Assembly (NCBI GenBank): GCA_937976305.1
Contig: CALJSB010000082.1
Coordinates: forward strand, 1-41,113
DNA: 41,113 bases
Reading direction: 5' to 3'
DNA from: an uncultured Acidimicrobiales bacterium
Lineage (GTDB): Bacteria; Actinomycetota; Acidimicrobiia; Acidimicrobiales; SZUA-35
Part shown: positions 1 to 9,455 of the stretch, one piece after another
How positions within the stretch are numbered: position 1 is the first letter of the stretch
Layout of the letters: each line of letters begins with the position of its first letter
Made by a program: the position numbers and the translations under genes
The notes under the pieces: generated by a model
The model's database searches: none
Seen by the model: only the letters and a program-made list of their open reading frames with translations
What the model was told of the DNA's origin: nothing

Positions 1-1847
1 GCAGCAACCACACCCTGCGTCATCGAGGCCTCGTCGGCAGAGTCGAGTCGAACCACGTCGCCGGAGTGAAGAAGCGGCCGGAACTTCTTGTGCAGCGTCA
101 CCAGCTCTTTCACCTGTGCCCGCTCGTCGTCGGACGCATCCAGGAGGTTCCATTCGATGCCAAGGTGTCCGAGGAAGGCCACTGCTCCCCGGAATCCGAG
201 GTCGTGCGTCCGGCGAGTCGTGTGCGACACATGAGGCCCGACGTGGGCGCCCATGAGCTCAGGCGGAAACAGCATCGAGAAACCACGCTGAATGCGTTGC
301 CGCTCGAGTGCATCGTTGCAATCGGACGTCCAGAACCGACGGGTATGGCGGAGGATCTCAAAATCGGCTCGACCACCGCCTGACGAGCAACTCTCGATCT
401 CGACATGAGGATGCCGCTCCCCCAGCTCAGCCAGAAGGCGGTAGAGCGCAAGCGTTTGGGCTCGGGTCCCGGCCCGACCATTGTGGGTGGCCTGCACGTG
501 ATCTCGGTTCATGTCCCACTTCACATACGAAATGTCGAGATCGGTGAGCAACGTGTCGATCTGACCGAAGATGTGGGCGTAGGCATCGGGGTTTGCCAGG
601 TCGAGCACCAGTTGGTTGCGGCCGAGAATCAATTCATAGTCGGCATCGGCCAGCACCCACTCTGGGTGCGCTCGATAGAGCTCAGAGTTCGGATTGACCA
701 TCTCGGGTTCGAACCACAGCCCGAACTCGAGGCCGAGGCCAGTGACGTGAGTGACGAGTGGTTCGAGCCCGTCTGGATACTTCTGATCATCGACGAACCA
801 GTCGCCGAGGGCTGCGGTGTCGTCGTTGCGACGGTGAAACCAACCGTCGTCGAGGACGAACCGTTCCGCCCCGACTTCTGCCGCCCGGTCAGCCAGGTTC
901 TTGAGCGTGTCGAGATCATGATCGAAGTAAACGGCCTCCCACGTGTTGAGCAACACGGGCCGAGGCTTGTCAAGACTGGGGTGCGTCTCTCGGCCTCGAA
1001 GATGCTGGTGGAACGCTTGAGACACCGAGCTCAGCCCGGTTGCGCTGTAGGCGCCGTAGAGCCATGGCGACTCGATCGTCTCCCCTGGCTCGAGAATTAC
1101 CTCACCAGGAAAGAGCAGCTCGCCTGCTTGCAGATACCGACGACCGTCTGACACTCGCTCAGCAACCAACCGCGAGTTCCCGCTCCAGCCCAGGTGAAAT
1201 CCCCAGACTTCGCCGTGCTGTTCATCGAAGCCGCTCGTACCGGCGAAGATCACTGCGACGTGGTCATGAGAGCTGCGGCCTCTACGGTTCTCATTGATGA
1301 TGGCCCCGGCCTCCCAGACCTGACGTCGAGGGTGAAACTCATCACACCACCGACCGGTGAAATCGAGAATCTCCTCGGCGTGTGTGGGAAGCGGCAGGGA
1401 CAGGGACTGTCGGCCAAGCGAATACGGAGTCTCGCCCGTGTTCTTGAGCATCTGGCGTAGTGCCACAACGTCGCGGTTGTTCTTCAGAAAGATCTCGATT
1501 TCAAGTTCGAGCCCGGCAATCGGGTCTTCGCAGAAGAACCGAATGTCGTCCGCGGTGACCTCCGGCGGACGCGACTCGCGGAAACGCGGTGCCCAACCCG
1601 AACCATCAGGCCTCGCCCCTTTGATGCCGGGCGAGCCGAAGAAGCCAGAACCAAGTTCTGGCACAAGCGCGACCGGGGCCTCAACGTCAATCGTGGCATG
1701 GGCCAACGGACGGCTGAGCGCCGCGGCAACAGACTCGGGATCGTCGTTTGGCAGCGACCCTCCCCAGTAGACGACAGCGGGAGGGCCGTCGCCATGGGAG
1801 AGCACCAAGGTGGTGTGTTCTCCGTGCAGCAGTAGATGGTTCATCAT
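1..1847 (-). CDS. Alpha-galactosidase, GH36 family (3' end beyond window)
   Basis: This gene should hydrolyse terminal alpha-galactosyl residues from oligosaccharides such as raffinose or melibiose. About 615 residues are visible and the C-terminus lies off the left edge. GH36 landmarks are clear on the minus strand: an LDDGWF motif, KWDMN with the presumed nucleophile Asp445, CSSGGGRAD, and WTSD with the presumed acid/base Asp509. The order and spacing match family members of roughly 700 residues. ATG at 1847 is followed by a second ATG at 1844, and a GGAAGAG-like site sits upstream. It starts 32 bp after the FG-GAP lipoprotein gene and is the last visible gene of the sugar ABC operon, which suggests that the importer carries alpha-galactosides. 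No signal peptide is visible, so a cytoplasmic enzyme acting on imported sugar is the simplest reading. Exact substrate is inferred. Confidence 0.93.
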   Translation of the reverse strand, partial: MMNHLLLHGEHTTLVLSHGDGPPAVVYWGGSLPNDDPESVAAALSRPLAHATIDVEAPVALVPELGSGFFGSPGIKGARPDGSGWAPRFRESRPPEVTADDIRFFCEDPIAGLELEIEIFLKNNRDVVALRQMLKNTGETPYSLGRQSLSLPLPTHAEEILDFTGRWCDEFHPRRQVWEAGAIINENRRGRSSHDHVAVIFAGTSGFDEQHGEVWGFHLGWSGNSRLVAERVSDGRRYLQAGELLFPGEVILEPGETIESPWLYGAYSATGLSSVSQAFHQHLRGRETHPSLDKPRPVLLNTWEAVYFDHDLDTLKNLADRAAEVGAERFVLDDGWFHRRNDDTAALGDWFVDDQKYPDGLEPLVTHVTGLGLEFGLWFEPEMVNPNSELYRAHPEWVLADADYELILGRNQLVLDLANPDAYAHIFGQIDTLLTDLDISYVKWDMNRDHVQATHNGRAGTRAQTLALYRLLAELGERHPHVEIESCSSGGGRADFEILRHTRRFWTSDCNDALERQRIQRGFSMLFPPELMGAHVGPHVSHTTRRTHDLGFRGAVAFLGHLGIEWNLLDASDDERAQVKELVTLHKKFRPLLHSGDVVRLDSADEASMTQGVVA

Positions 1848-1878
1848 GTGCGCCTCAATCTCTTCCGACGTTGCCGAC

Positions 1879-3582
1879 TCACGTAGCAGCGCGAGTCACG
1901 GTGAGGTGGTGATCAAATTCGATGTTGCTGAGTTCGCTTCGTTCGCCGTCTGGCCACTGGATGACGATCGACAGGTTTCCTTCGGCATCCGCAAATCCGA
2001 CGTGAGCGACGGGGGCAGCTCCAGAGAGGTAGCCACGGGCCTGATCGATCGTGCGAAGCTGACGGCCCTCTGCGGTTTCCACCACGATGGTGCTCGACAC
2101 GGCATGAGAGTTCGCAGACTGCGGCCAACGCAGCTCGATGGTGAGGTTGTGTCCTTCGCAAAGCTCGTTTTCGAAGACGGTGGCTGGCGAGCCGAGATTG
2201 TTCACCACAATGTCGAGGTCGCCGTCGCCGTCCAAGTCTCCTTGTGCGGCTCCTCGGCCACCAGCCTCATCATTGATCCCCCACTCAGCGGCCAGCGTGA
2301 ACGAGTCGCCATCATTACGAAAAGCCTGATTGGGCTCGACCAACTCGTCGTTCGGCAACGCGGAGAAGAGATTGCTGCTCCGCATCCCCGTCACGACGAA
2401 CAGGTCTTGATTTCCGTCGCTGTTGAGATCACCGAATAACCCAGACCAGCTCCAGCCGGTGGCATCCACGCCCTGGGTACTGGCCAAATTGCGAAACGTC
2501 GGGCCATCATCGACCCGGTCGTAGAGCGACAGAACGTTTTCGGGACGTTGCACCTCATCTGGAATCGGTATCGCCGCCATGTCGCGTTCCACTTCGACGT
2601 ACCGCTCCGCAGAGGCTGTGTCATCGGCACGAGGCTTCATGTCGGTGGAGAACACATCAATGTCGCCATCGTTGTCGACATCAGCCGCGTCAAGGCTCAT
2701 CGTGCTGAACGAGGTTTGTTCAAAGGACTCAACCGCAAGCCAGCCCCCGTCGTTGTCGACCCATACACCGTCGGCTGTGGCAAGGTCGTTGCCAACAAGG
2801 ACATCGGTGCGGCCATCGCTGTTGATGTCGACGAGCCGAACCGTGAGTGCCTGAGCTTCGGCTGCCACCCGCGTTGCGATGTAGGCGCCGTCTGGTTCTC
2901 GTTCGTGAACAACAACACCCGTGTCACTGCCCAGGACCGGCGAGTTGCGCAGGATGGCGAGCTCAGCGTTGTACGAACCGGTCACCACATCGAGATCACC
3001 GTCACCGCCCAGGTCTGCCCAGGCCATCGAGTAAGCCACTGCGGCCACACCATCAATCTGTTGTCGCACAAAACGCGATGCCGCAGTGTCTCCGCTCCCG
3101 ATGTTGTCGAACAGTACGGGTGGACCGACTCCTGAGGTCAGCACAATGTCAAGATCACCGTCGCCATCCACATCGGCAATCGCTGGTTGGCGGAAACGGC
3201 CGCGTAGGAGCGGGTCGGCCCGGAACGACAGACCACCCTGGTTCCACAGCACCTGGCTCTCTCCGCTGAGGTTGGCAAGCACGATGTCGTCCAAACCATC
3301 ACCATCGAGGTCGCCGAGCGCTACCCCTGCTCCGGTGCCGTCGAACGTCGAGGCAGTGTTGCCCGGACCAACCGTGGTGTGATCGAGTTCGTGGCGAACA
3401 AAGGTCTGTGAGCACGAACTCTGGCTGTGCGCGGTTGCGTCGACCGACACTTCAACGAGTGGCTGATCGCCGTCAAAACGTTCGAAGCCATTCGCGCCGT
3501 CGCCAGCATTGCTACACGATGCGCCGACAACGCACAGGGCAACGAAAACACCAACGGGCGGAGAGAAGCGGAGGTTCGGCAC
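1879..3582 (-). CDS. FG-GAP/VCBS repeat lipoprotein with C-terminal ASPIC/UnbV domain
   Basis: This is a predicted surface lipoprotein, about 567 residues with the GTG start at 3582. That start gives a short signal ending in the lipobox VGASC and is preceded by AGGTAG. The in-frame ATG at 3645 would put 21 extra residues, partly encoded by a strong hairpin, before the signal, so it is less likely. Seven FG-GAP-type calcium loops of the form DxDxDGxxD are visible (for example DLDGDGLDD, DVDGDGDLD, DINSDGRTD, DVDNDGDID, DLNSDGNQD), predicting a beta-propeller. The last ~90 residues match the ASPIC/UnbV domain (RTIDQARGYLSG, QWPDGERSEL). Related proteins resemble CRTAC1 and are poorly characterised. 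It lies between the sugar-binding lipoprotein and the alpha-galactosidase, so a role in glycan capture or attachment is possible but inferred. Confidence 0.88.
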   Translation of the reverse strand: MPNLRFSPPVGVFVALCVVGASCSNAGDGANGFERFDGDQPLVEVSVDATAHSQSSCSQTFVRHELDHTTVGPGNTASTFDGTGAGVALGDLDGDGLDDIVLANLSGESQVLWNQGGLSFRADPLLRGRFRQPAIADVDGDGDLDIVLTSGVGPPVLFDNIGSGDTAASRFVRQQIDGVAAVAYSMAWADLGGDGDLDVVTGSYNAELAILRNSPVLGSDTGVVVHEREPDGAYIATRVAAEAQALTVRLVDINSDGRTDVLVGNDLATADGVWVDNDGGWLAVESFEQTSFSTMSLDAADVDNDGDIDVFSTDMKPRADDTASAERYVEVERDMAAIPIPDEVQRPENVLSLYDRVDDGPTFRNLASTQGVDATGWSWSGLFGDLNSDGNQDLFVVTGMRSSNLFSALPNDELVEPNQAFRNDGDSFTLAAEWGINDEAGGRGAAQGDLDGDGDLDIVVNNLGSPATVFENELCEGHNLTIELRWPQSANSHAVSSTIVVETAEGRQLRTIDQARGYLSGAAPVAHVGFADAEGNLSIVIQWPDGERSELSNIEFDHHLTVTRAAT

Positions 3583-3608
3583 GAGCAAATAACTACCTGA
3601 GAACGGCC

Positions 3609-3638
3609 GATGCGCCGCCCCCGAAGGGACGGCGCATC
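3609..3638 (-). terminator. Strong hairpin after the sugar-binding protein gene
   Basis: A perfect 9-bp stem (GATGCGCCG at 3609-3617, CGGCGCATC at 3630-3638) encloses a loop that can add C:G pairs. It starts 29 bp beyond the stop of the substrate-binding gene. No clear T-tract follows on the minus strand, so it may be a partial terminator or an mRNA-stabilising hairpin. Such structures often raise binding-protein output relative to the other operon genes. Confidence 0.6.
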
Positions 3639-3666
3639 CGACCAATTCAACTACTGAAGCTTTGTA

Positions 3667-5049
3667 TCAGCCGCCGAGGATCGAGTTGACCTCTTCAGCT
3701 GCTGCTGGCAGCAGGTCAGCCGCTGAGCCCTCGCCACGCAAGATCTGCTGCATGACGGGGCCAACGGCATCTTCAACTCGGGAAGCCGAGTCGTTGATTG
3801 GGAACAGGAACGTGGTTCCGTCATCGACGTGCACCGTGAAGGCACTCACGTCGACACCATTTGCGGTGTGTGCTTCTTGAGCAACCTCCGCTGCGCTCGG
3901 GATAGCGGGGAACACGACGGCGCCTTCACCGACGACTTCCTGACAAGCAGGAGAGGCCATGTACTTGACCCACTCCCACGCAGCGTCGGGATTCTCGGCT
4001 GAGGTGGTGATGGAGTCAGCGAGACCGTTGAACATCGAGCGACGCTCACCGATCGGCCCAACAGGCAGCGGGGCGTAAGCGACCGGGACGGTCGTGGCGT
4101 CGCCACTGAGCGTCGAGATCATCCACGAACCGTTGGTCTGGGTGGCCGCGCCACCCTCCTGGAAGATGGTGGTACCGCCGAGGGACTCAACGTCCTCGAT
4201 CGGTGTCACGTAGCCGGCAGCGATCCAGTCAGCGAAGAACTGAATGGTTTCGGCCAGCTCTTCGTCACCGAAGTTGGCCTCGTTGGCCCATGGCTCATCG
4301 GTGGCGACGTAGCCGTTCGATGCTGCAAAGCTCGAGAAGGTGGTCTGACCGAAAGCACCGAAGGCACCCTCGAGACCGAAGCCGTAGACAGCGACGTTTG
4401 AAGAATCGAAGCCATCTTCGTTACCACGGACACCATTGGCATCGATGGTGAGACGCTGGATCAACTCGCCCCAGGTACCACCATCGTCCGGGTTCCACTC
4501 CGCGCTTGCAAACTCTTCAACCGTGATGCCGGCATCGGCCAGCATGTCTTCGTTGAGCACCATTGCGATGGTGTCGAAGTCCTTCGGAAGCCCGAAGCGG
4601 TCGCCATCAGGCGAGGTCCAGAGCTCAGCGAGGCCAGGGAAGTACTGGTCGACGTCGACGCCGTCACGATCGACGAGATCGTTCAGCGAGACGAGGACAC
4701 CAGATTCAACGAACTCGGGGTAGCGAGCCAGGTGGTCAGTGAACACGTCTGGAGCAGAATCAGAGGCAAAGGCCGCGGTCAGGCCGGTCCAGTAGTCGCC
4801 CCAACCGAACTGCTCGATCGTGACCGAGATGTTTGGCTGGACATTCGCAGTGAAGTCGGCTGCGCACTGTTCGTAGAACGGCTGCTGGTTTGCATCCCAG
4901 AGCCAGTAGTCGATGGCAACGGCCTCGTCGAAGCTGGGTGCCTCGCCGCTGGCGCTACCGCCTCCGTCGTCGTCACCACCGCCGCAGGCAGCGGCGACCA
5001 TCGCCAGTGCCAACAATGCGGCGAAGAGACGAAGCGTCTTGTTTCGCAT
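3667..5049 (-). CDS. Carbohydrate ABC transporter substrate-binding lipoprotein (family 1)
   Basis: This is the extracytoplasmic sugar-binding component of the ABC importer encoded just upstream. The 460-residue length is normal for family 1 solute-binding proteins. ATG 5049 is chosen because it gives a classic lipoprotein signal (MRNKTLRLFAALLALAMVAAAC) with lipobox VAAAC and Cys22, followed by a Gly/Asp-rich spacer, and because a strong GGGGAGGAAA ribosome site lies just upstream. The open frame continues upstream through the permease gene, but that part is not protein-like. The mature part has typical family features such as a C-terminal half with AAWEWVKYMASPACQ. Hairpins flank the gene on both sides. 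The co-transcribed GH36 enzyme suggests an alpha-galactoside ligand, which is inferred. Confidence 0.95.
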   Translation of the reverse strand: MRNKTLRLFAALLALAMVAAACGGGDDDGGGSASGEAPSFDEAVAIDYWLWDANQQPFYEQCAADFTANVQPNISVTIEQFGWGDYWTGLTAAFASDSAPDVFTDHLARYPEFVESGVLVSLNDLVDRDGVDVDQYFPGLAELWTSPDGDRFGLPKDFDTIAMVLNEDMLADAGITVEEFASAEWNPDDGGTWGELIQRLTIDANGVRGNEDGFDSSNVAVYGFGLEGAFGAFGQTTFSSFAASNGYVATDEPWANEANFGDEELAETIQFFADWIAAGYVTPIEDVESLGGTTIFQEGGAATQTNGSWMISTLSGDATTVPVAYAPLPVGPIGERRSMFNGLADSITTSAENPDAAWEWVKYMASPACQEVVGEGAVVFPAIPSAAEVAQEAHTANGVDVSAFTVHVDDGTTFLFPINDSASRVEDAVGPVMQQILRGEGSAADLLPAAAEEVNSILGG

Positions 5050-5073
5050 GGTGGATTTCCTCCCCAGGTGGGA

Positions 5074-5092
5074 TGGACGGTGTTTCCGTCCA
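5074..5092 (-). other. Intercistronic hairpin upstream of the sugar-binding protein gene
   Basis: A perfect 7-bp stem (TGGACGG at 5074-5080, CCGTCCA at 5086-5092) has a 5-nt loop. It lies in the 56-bp gap between the second permease gene and the substrate-binding gene, just before the latter's ribosome site. It could be an RNA processing or stability element; no function is proven. Confidence 0.45.
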
Positions 5093-5105
5093 CATAGATC
5101 GGATA

Positions 5106-6038
5106 TCACTTGATACCCGAAAACTGAATGCTGTCGACCAATCGTCGGCCAAAAGCCATGAACAATAGAAGCATGGGTAGAGCGGCAAGCACGGTACCCG
5201 TCATCAATCCGGACCAATCCGGCGACGTGCCAGGCTGCTGCTGGGTGAACGCCCCCAGCGCAACAGTGAGCGGCTGAACGTTCTCGTCGGTCGGAGCGAC
5301 AACCAACGGCCAGAGAAATTCGTTCCACGAGGTGACGTAGGTCAACACTGCGAGGGTGACCATTTGCGGCGTCGCGATCGGAAGAATGACCTTCCGAAAG
5401 ATCGTGAAGTGATTTGCGCCATCGATGATGGCTGCTTCCTCGAGCGAGCGATTGATGCCAAGGAAGAACTGACGAAGGAAGAACACGGCAAATGGGGTCA
5501 TCAAGAAGTAAGGGGCCACCATGCCGGGGAACGAGTTGAGCCAGCCAAAGTTCTTGATGAGGATCAGGTTCGGAATGAGCGTGAAGATCGGCGGGATCAT
5601 CAAGCCGGTCAGGTAGAGAAAGAACAGCTTGTCGCGACCCTTGAACTCGAGACGGGCAAAGGCGTAGGCCGCCATGGCGCTGAAGAACACCTGGCCCACG
5701 GTGACGATCGTGGCGATGATGATGCTGTTTCGAAGCGCCAAGACGTAGTTGAAGCTGGCGCTGTTTTCTCGGCCCGTCGCTTCTTGAATCTCGGCATCGC
5801 TGGCGAGACCAAGCACCCGTTTGAAGTTGAGGCCAGTTGCGTCGCCCGGTAGTAGCTGTTGCCCACCGCCGAAGAGATCGACGTTGCGGGTGAGGCCGGT
5901 GCGGAGCGCCCAGTAGAAGGGGAAGATGCTGATCGCGACGATGGCCAAGAGGATTCCCCACGCGGCACCTCGACCCATGCGGGCGCCAATCGACCCGCCG
6001 GCTCCTGCGCCGGCCATTCCTGCGCTGGTTGTGCTCAT
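5106..6038 (-). CDS. Carbohydrate ABC transporter permease, MalG type
   Basis: This inner-membrane permease of 310 residues forms the sugar translocation pore with the upstream MalF-type subunit. About six hydrophobic segments are visible, starting at residues 25-45. The EAA loop that contacts the ATPase is at residues 201-220 (EAAIIDGANHFTIFRKVILP), typical for the MalG/UgpE family. Its ATG overlaps the stop of the preceding permease gene by 4 bp (ATGA), indicating translational coupling. The Gly/Ala-rich N-terminus of about 20 residues is unremarkable. No ATP-binding subunit is encoded nearby; an MsmK/UgpC-like ATPase elsewhere in the genome is expected. Confidence 0.95.
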   Translation of the reverse strand: MSTTSAGMAGAGAGGSIGARMGRGAAWGILLAIVAISIFPFYWALRTGLTRNVDLFGGGQQLLPGDATGLNFKRVLGLASDAEIQEATGRENSASFNYVLALRNSIIIATIVTVGQVFFSAMAAYAFARLEFKGRDKLFFLYLTGLMIPPIFTLIPNLILIKNFGWLNSFPGMVAPYFLMTPFAVFFLRQFFLGINRSLEEAAIIDGANHFTIFRKVILPIATPQMVTLAVLTYVTSWNEFLWPLVVAPTDENVQPLTVALGAFTQQQPGTSPDWSGLMTGTVLAALPMLLLFMAFGRRLVDSIQFSGIK

Positions 6039-6985
6039 GCCAGATCACTCTCGCCAGCTCGCAGCAACCGCATCTGCAATGCGGTGACTCCGAGAAGAAT
6101 GATCACCAGCACAACCGAAATGGCTGCGGCGTAGCCCAGATCGTTGAAGTTGATCGCGTTCTGGAAGATGTAGAGGTAGATCACCCGTGAAGCATTCACC
6201 GGGCCACCCGGTTGACCTCCGAAGCCTCCGGTGGCGACCTGCACGATGTCGAACACCTGGAACGAACCGACGATGGTGAGCACCAGCACGAGGGCGAGCA
6301 CAGGCCGCATGAGGGGAAGTGTGATGTTGCGGAACATCTGCAGTTCGGTCGCGCCATCCATCGCCCCCGCCTCGTAGACAGACTTGGGGATCGTCTGGAG
6401 ACCGGCAAAGATCAGCAACGCGGTGTATCCGGTGAACTTCCACGTGTTGATGGCCGCAATGGCGGGGATCACCTTGCCGACATCTTGGAAGAAGCGGAAC
6501 GGTCCGTCGCCAAAGAGCCCGCCCAGCGGCAGCCAATCGATGAAGGCGTTGACGACACCGAAGTTGCCGTCGAGCATCCAGAGCCAGAGGAGAGCCACAA
6601 CGACGTTTGGCATCAACCACGGCAGGAGCAGGATGCTGCGGATCGTCGTCGACTTCGTGAGGCGGTCCATCATCACGGCGATCATGATGGCCAGGATCGT
6701 TTGGGAGCCGATGTTGAGGACGACGTACCACAGCGTCGTCAGCATCGAGTCATAGAAGTTGTCGTCCCCTGCGAGGGTTCGGTAGTTCTCCAAACCGATG
6801 AACTCACCCTCGTTCCCGAGCAGGTTCCAGTCGGTGAAGCTCAGGTAGAAGCCCCGCAGCGTCGGCACGAAGAAGAACAGCGTGAAGCCGATCAGACTCG
6901 GCAACAAAAACCAGAAGGCAACAGGCCAACCACCGGAAAGGTTGGTCTTGTTGCTCGCCTGCTTGGTTGTCGTGGCGGCCGTCAT
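6035..6985 (-). CDS. Carbohydrate ABC transporter permease, MalF/UgpA type
   Basis: This is the first gene of the minus-strand sugar operon and encodes a 316-residue inner-membrane permease. The first membrane segment is around residues 22-41, and the EAA loop is at residues 205-224 (EAGAMDGATELQMFRNITLP). Length and order fit the MalF-like half of family 1 carbohydrate importers, without the extra periplasmic loop of E. coli MalF. ATG 6985 is the first start after the regulatory gap. It overlaps the MalG-type gene by 4 bp. It is divergent from the DeoR-family gene, and the 278-bp gap between them carries possible operators, so local control by that repressor is likely. Confidence 0.95.
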   Translation of the reverse strand: MTAATTTKQASNKTNLSGGWPVAFWFLLPSLIGFTLFFFVPTLRGFYLSFTDWNLLGNEGEFIGLENYRTLAGDDNFYDSMLTTLWYVVLNIGSQTILAIMIAVMMDRLTKSTTIRSILLLPWLMPNVVVALLWLWMLDGNFGVVNAFIDWLPLGGLFGDGPFRFFQDVGKVIPAIAAINTWKFTGYTALLIFAGLQTIPKSVYEAGAMDGATELQMFRNITLPLMRPVLALVLVLTIVGSFQVFDIVQVATGGFGGQPGGPVNASRVIYLYIFQNAINFNDLGYAAAISVVLVIILLGVTALQMRLLRAGESDLA

Positions 6986-7027
6986 CGCTGCCGCTGCCTT
7001 TCACCCATCTTGAGCACTCCCCCTGAA

Positions 7028-7043
7028 TTGACGAAACCTTGAC
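7028..7043. promoter_or_regulatory. Tandem TTGAC motifs, candidate operator of the sugar operon
   Basis: Two copies of TTGAC lie 11 bp apart (7028-7032 and 7039-7043), one helical turn, in the divergent gap between the permease gene and the DeoR gene. A further TTGACG is at 7244-7249 just before the DeoR start, and the motif recurs on the other strand at 7168-7173. Repeated half-sites near a DeoR-family gene suggest binding by that repressor. This is inferred from position and repetition only. Confidence 0.35.
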
Positions 7044-7263
7044 AAACGACTGGCGTATCTTGCCACAGCGAAACCCTGAAAAGCCTGACCCAGACGACAA
7101 GTGACGCGCCCGCAAGGAACGTGCTCGCCCATAACCGAACAAGATCTTTCACCAACTCGCCCCCAACGTCAAGGCAATGTGAAGTTTCTCGCCGAGTGGC
7201 TCGCCGTGCCGGTCACCCAATGTGAGTTTTTGTTCGAACTGTGTTGACGCAAGGCGGTCAATC

Positions 7264-8076
7264 ATGCACCCTGAAGCGGTGCTTGCACCACAACGGCATG
7301 CGATCATCGCTCGAGAGGTGACCAAACTCGGATCCGTCCGCGTCCGGGAACTCGCCGACATGCTTGATGTGTCGGAAATGACCGTCCGCCGGGACCTCGA
7401 TGTGCTCGCCCAGCGCGGTGCTCTCGAAAAAATCCATGGCGGCGCCGCCCGGCTCGAATCTCGCAGCTCACTCGAGCCGGAGTTCGCTACCAAAGCTGCG
7501 ATGAAGCGAAACGAGAAAGCGAACATCGCAAGCGCAGCCGCGCGCCTCGTTCGTCCCGGCGACGCCATTGCACTCACGGGTGGCAGCACGACATGGATGC
7601 TTGGTCAACATCTTCGATCGATTCCCGATCTCACCATTGTGACCAACTCGTTGTCACTCGCCGACAGCCTCCACGGGAAAACCGACTCGGCCGTCAGCGT
7701 GGTCCTCACCGGCGGCTCACGCACCCGATCAGATGCGCTCGTTGGGCCGGTTGCCGTCAACACTCTGCGGTCGATCTACGTCGACATCGTTTTCATGGGG
7801 GTCCACGGCCTGGCCGAAGCGGGATTCACAACACCGAACATGGCCGAGGCCGAAACGAACCGGGCCTTCATCGAGTCGGCCGAACGGTTTGTCGTTCTCG
7901 CTGATCACACGAAGTGGGGAATCCGCGGGCTTGGCACGATCGCTCGGCTGGGTGAAGCCGACGACATCATCAGCGATGCGAACCTTCCCGAGGAGGCCGC
8001 CGAGGTGATCCACCGATCCGGAACCGATCTCACCCTGACCGACGCTGCAGACCCTTCACTCGATCAGTCGGCCTGA
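7264..8076 (+). CDS. DeoR-family transcriptional regulator
   Basis: This 270-residue protein is a DeoR-type DNA-binding repressor that probably controls the adjacent sugar operon. The N-terminal winged helix-turn-helix is clear around residues 24-58 (VRVRELADMLDVSEMTVRRD, then HGGA). The C-terminal DeoRC sugar-phosphate sensor is also recognisable, with LTGGSTTWML, TNSLSLAD, LTGGSRT, and ADHTKWG. ATG 7264 is chosen over ATG 7222 because AAGGCGG precedes it by six bases and family proteins begin shortly before the HTH. It is divergently oriented from the permease genes. The inducer, as in relatives, would be a phosphorylated sugar; which one cannot be told. Confidence 0.94.
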   Translation: MHPEAVLAPQRHAIIAREVTKLGSVRVRELADMLDVSEMTVRRDLDVLAQRGALEKIHGGAARLESRSSLEPEFATKAAMKRNEKANIASAAARLVRPGDAIALTGGSTTWMLGQHLRSIPDLTIVTNSLSLADSLHGKTDSAVSVVLTGGSRTRSDALVGPVAVNTLRSIYVDIVFMGVHGLAEAGFTTPNMAEAETNRAFIESAERFVVLADHTKWGIRGLGTIARLGEADDIISDANLPEEAAEVIHRSGTDLTLTDAADPSLDQSA

Positions 8077-8117
8077 TCTCAACGCCGCCGCTCAGCCGCA
8101 AGGTGCTGGCGCGGATC

Positions 8118-9455
<1,338 letters not shown>

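Noticed and set aside
1810..3135. Several + strand open frames opposite the FG-GAP gene
   Set aside because: The FG-GAP repeats and ASPIC domain are unambiguous on the minus strand; the others are shadows of the repeat codons.
5050..6048. Open frame continuing upstream of the sugar-binding protein through the MalG-type gene (would give a 793-residue protein)
   Set aside because: The upstream part is Arg/His-rich and unlike any protein, and it lies in another frame of the clear permease gene. The binding protein has its own signal peptide and ribosome site at 5049.
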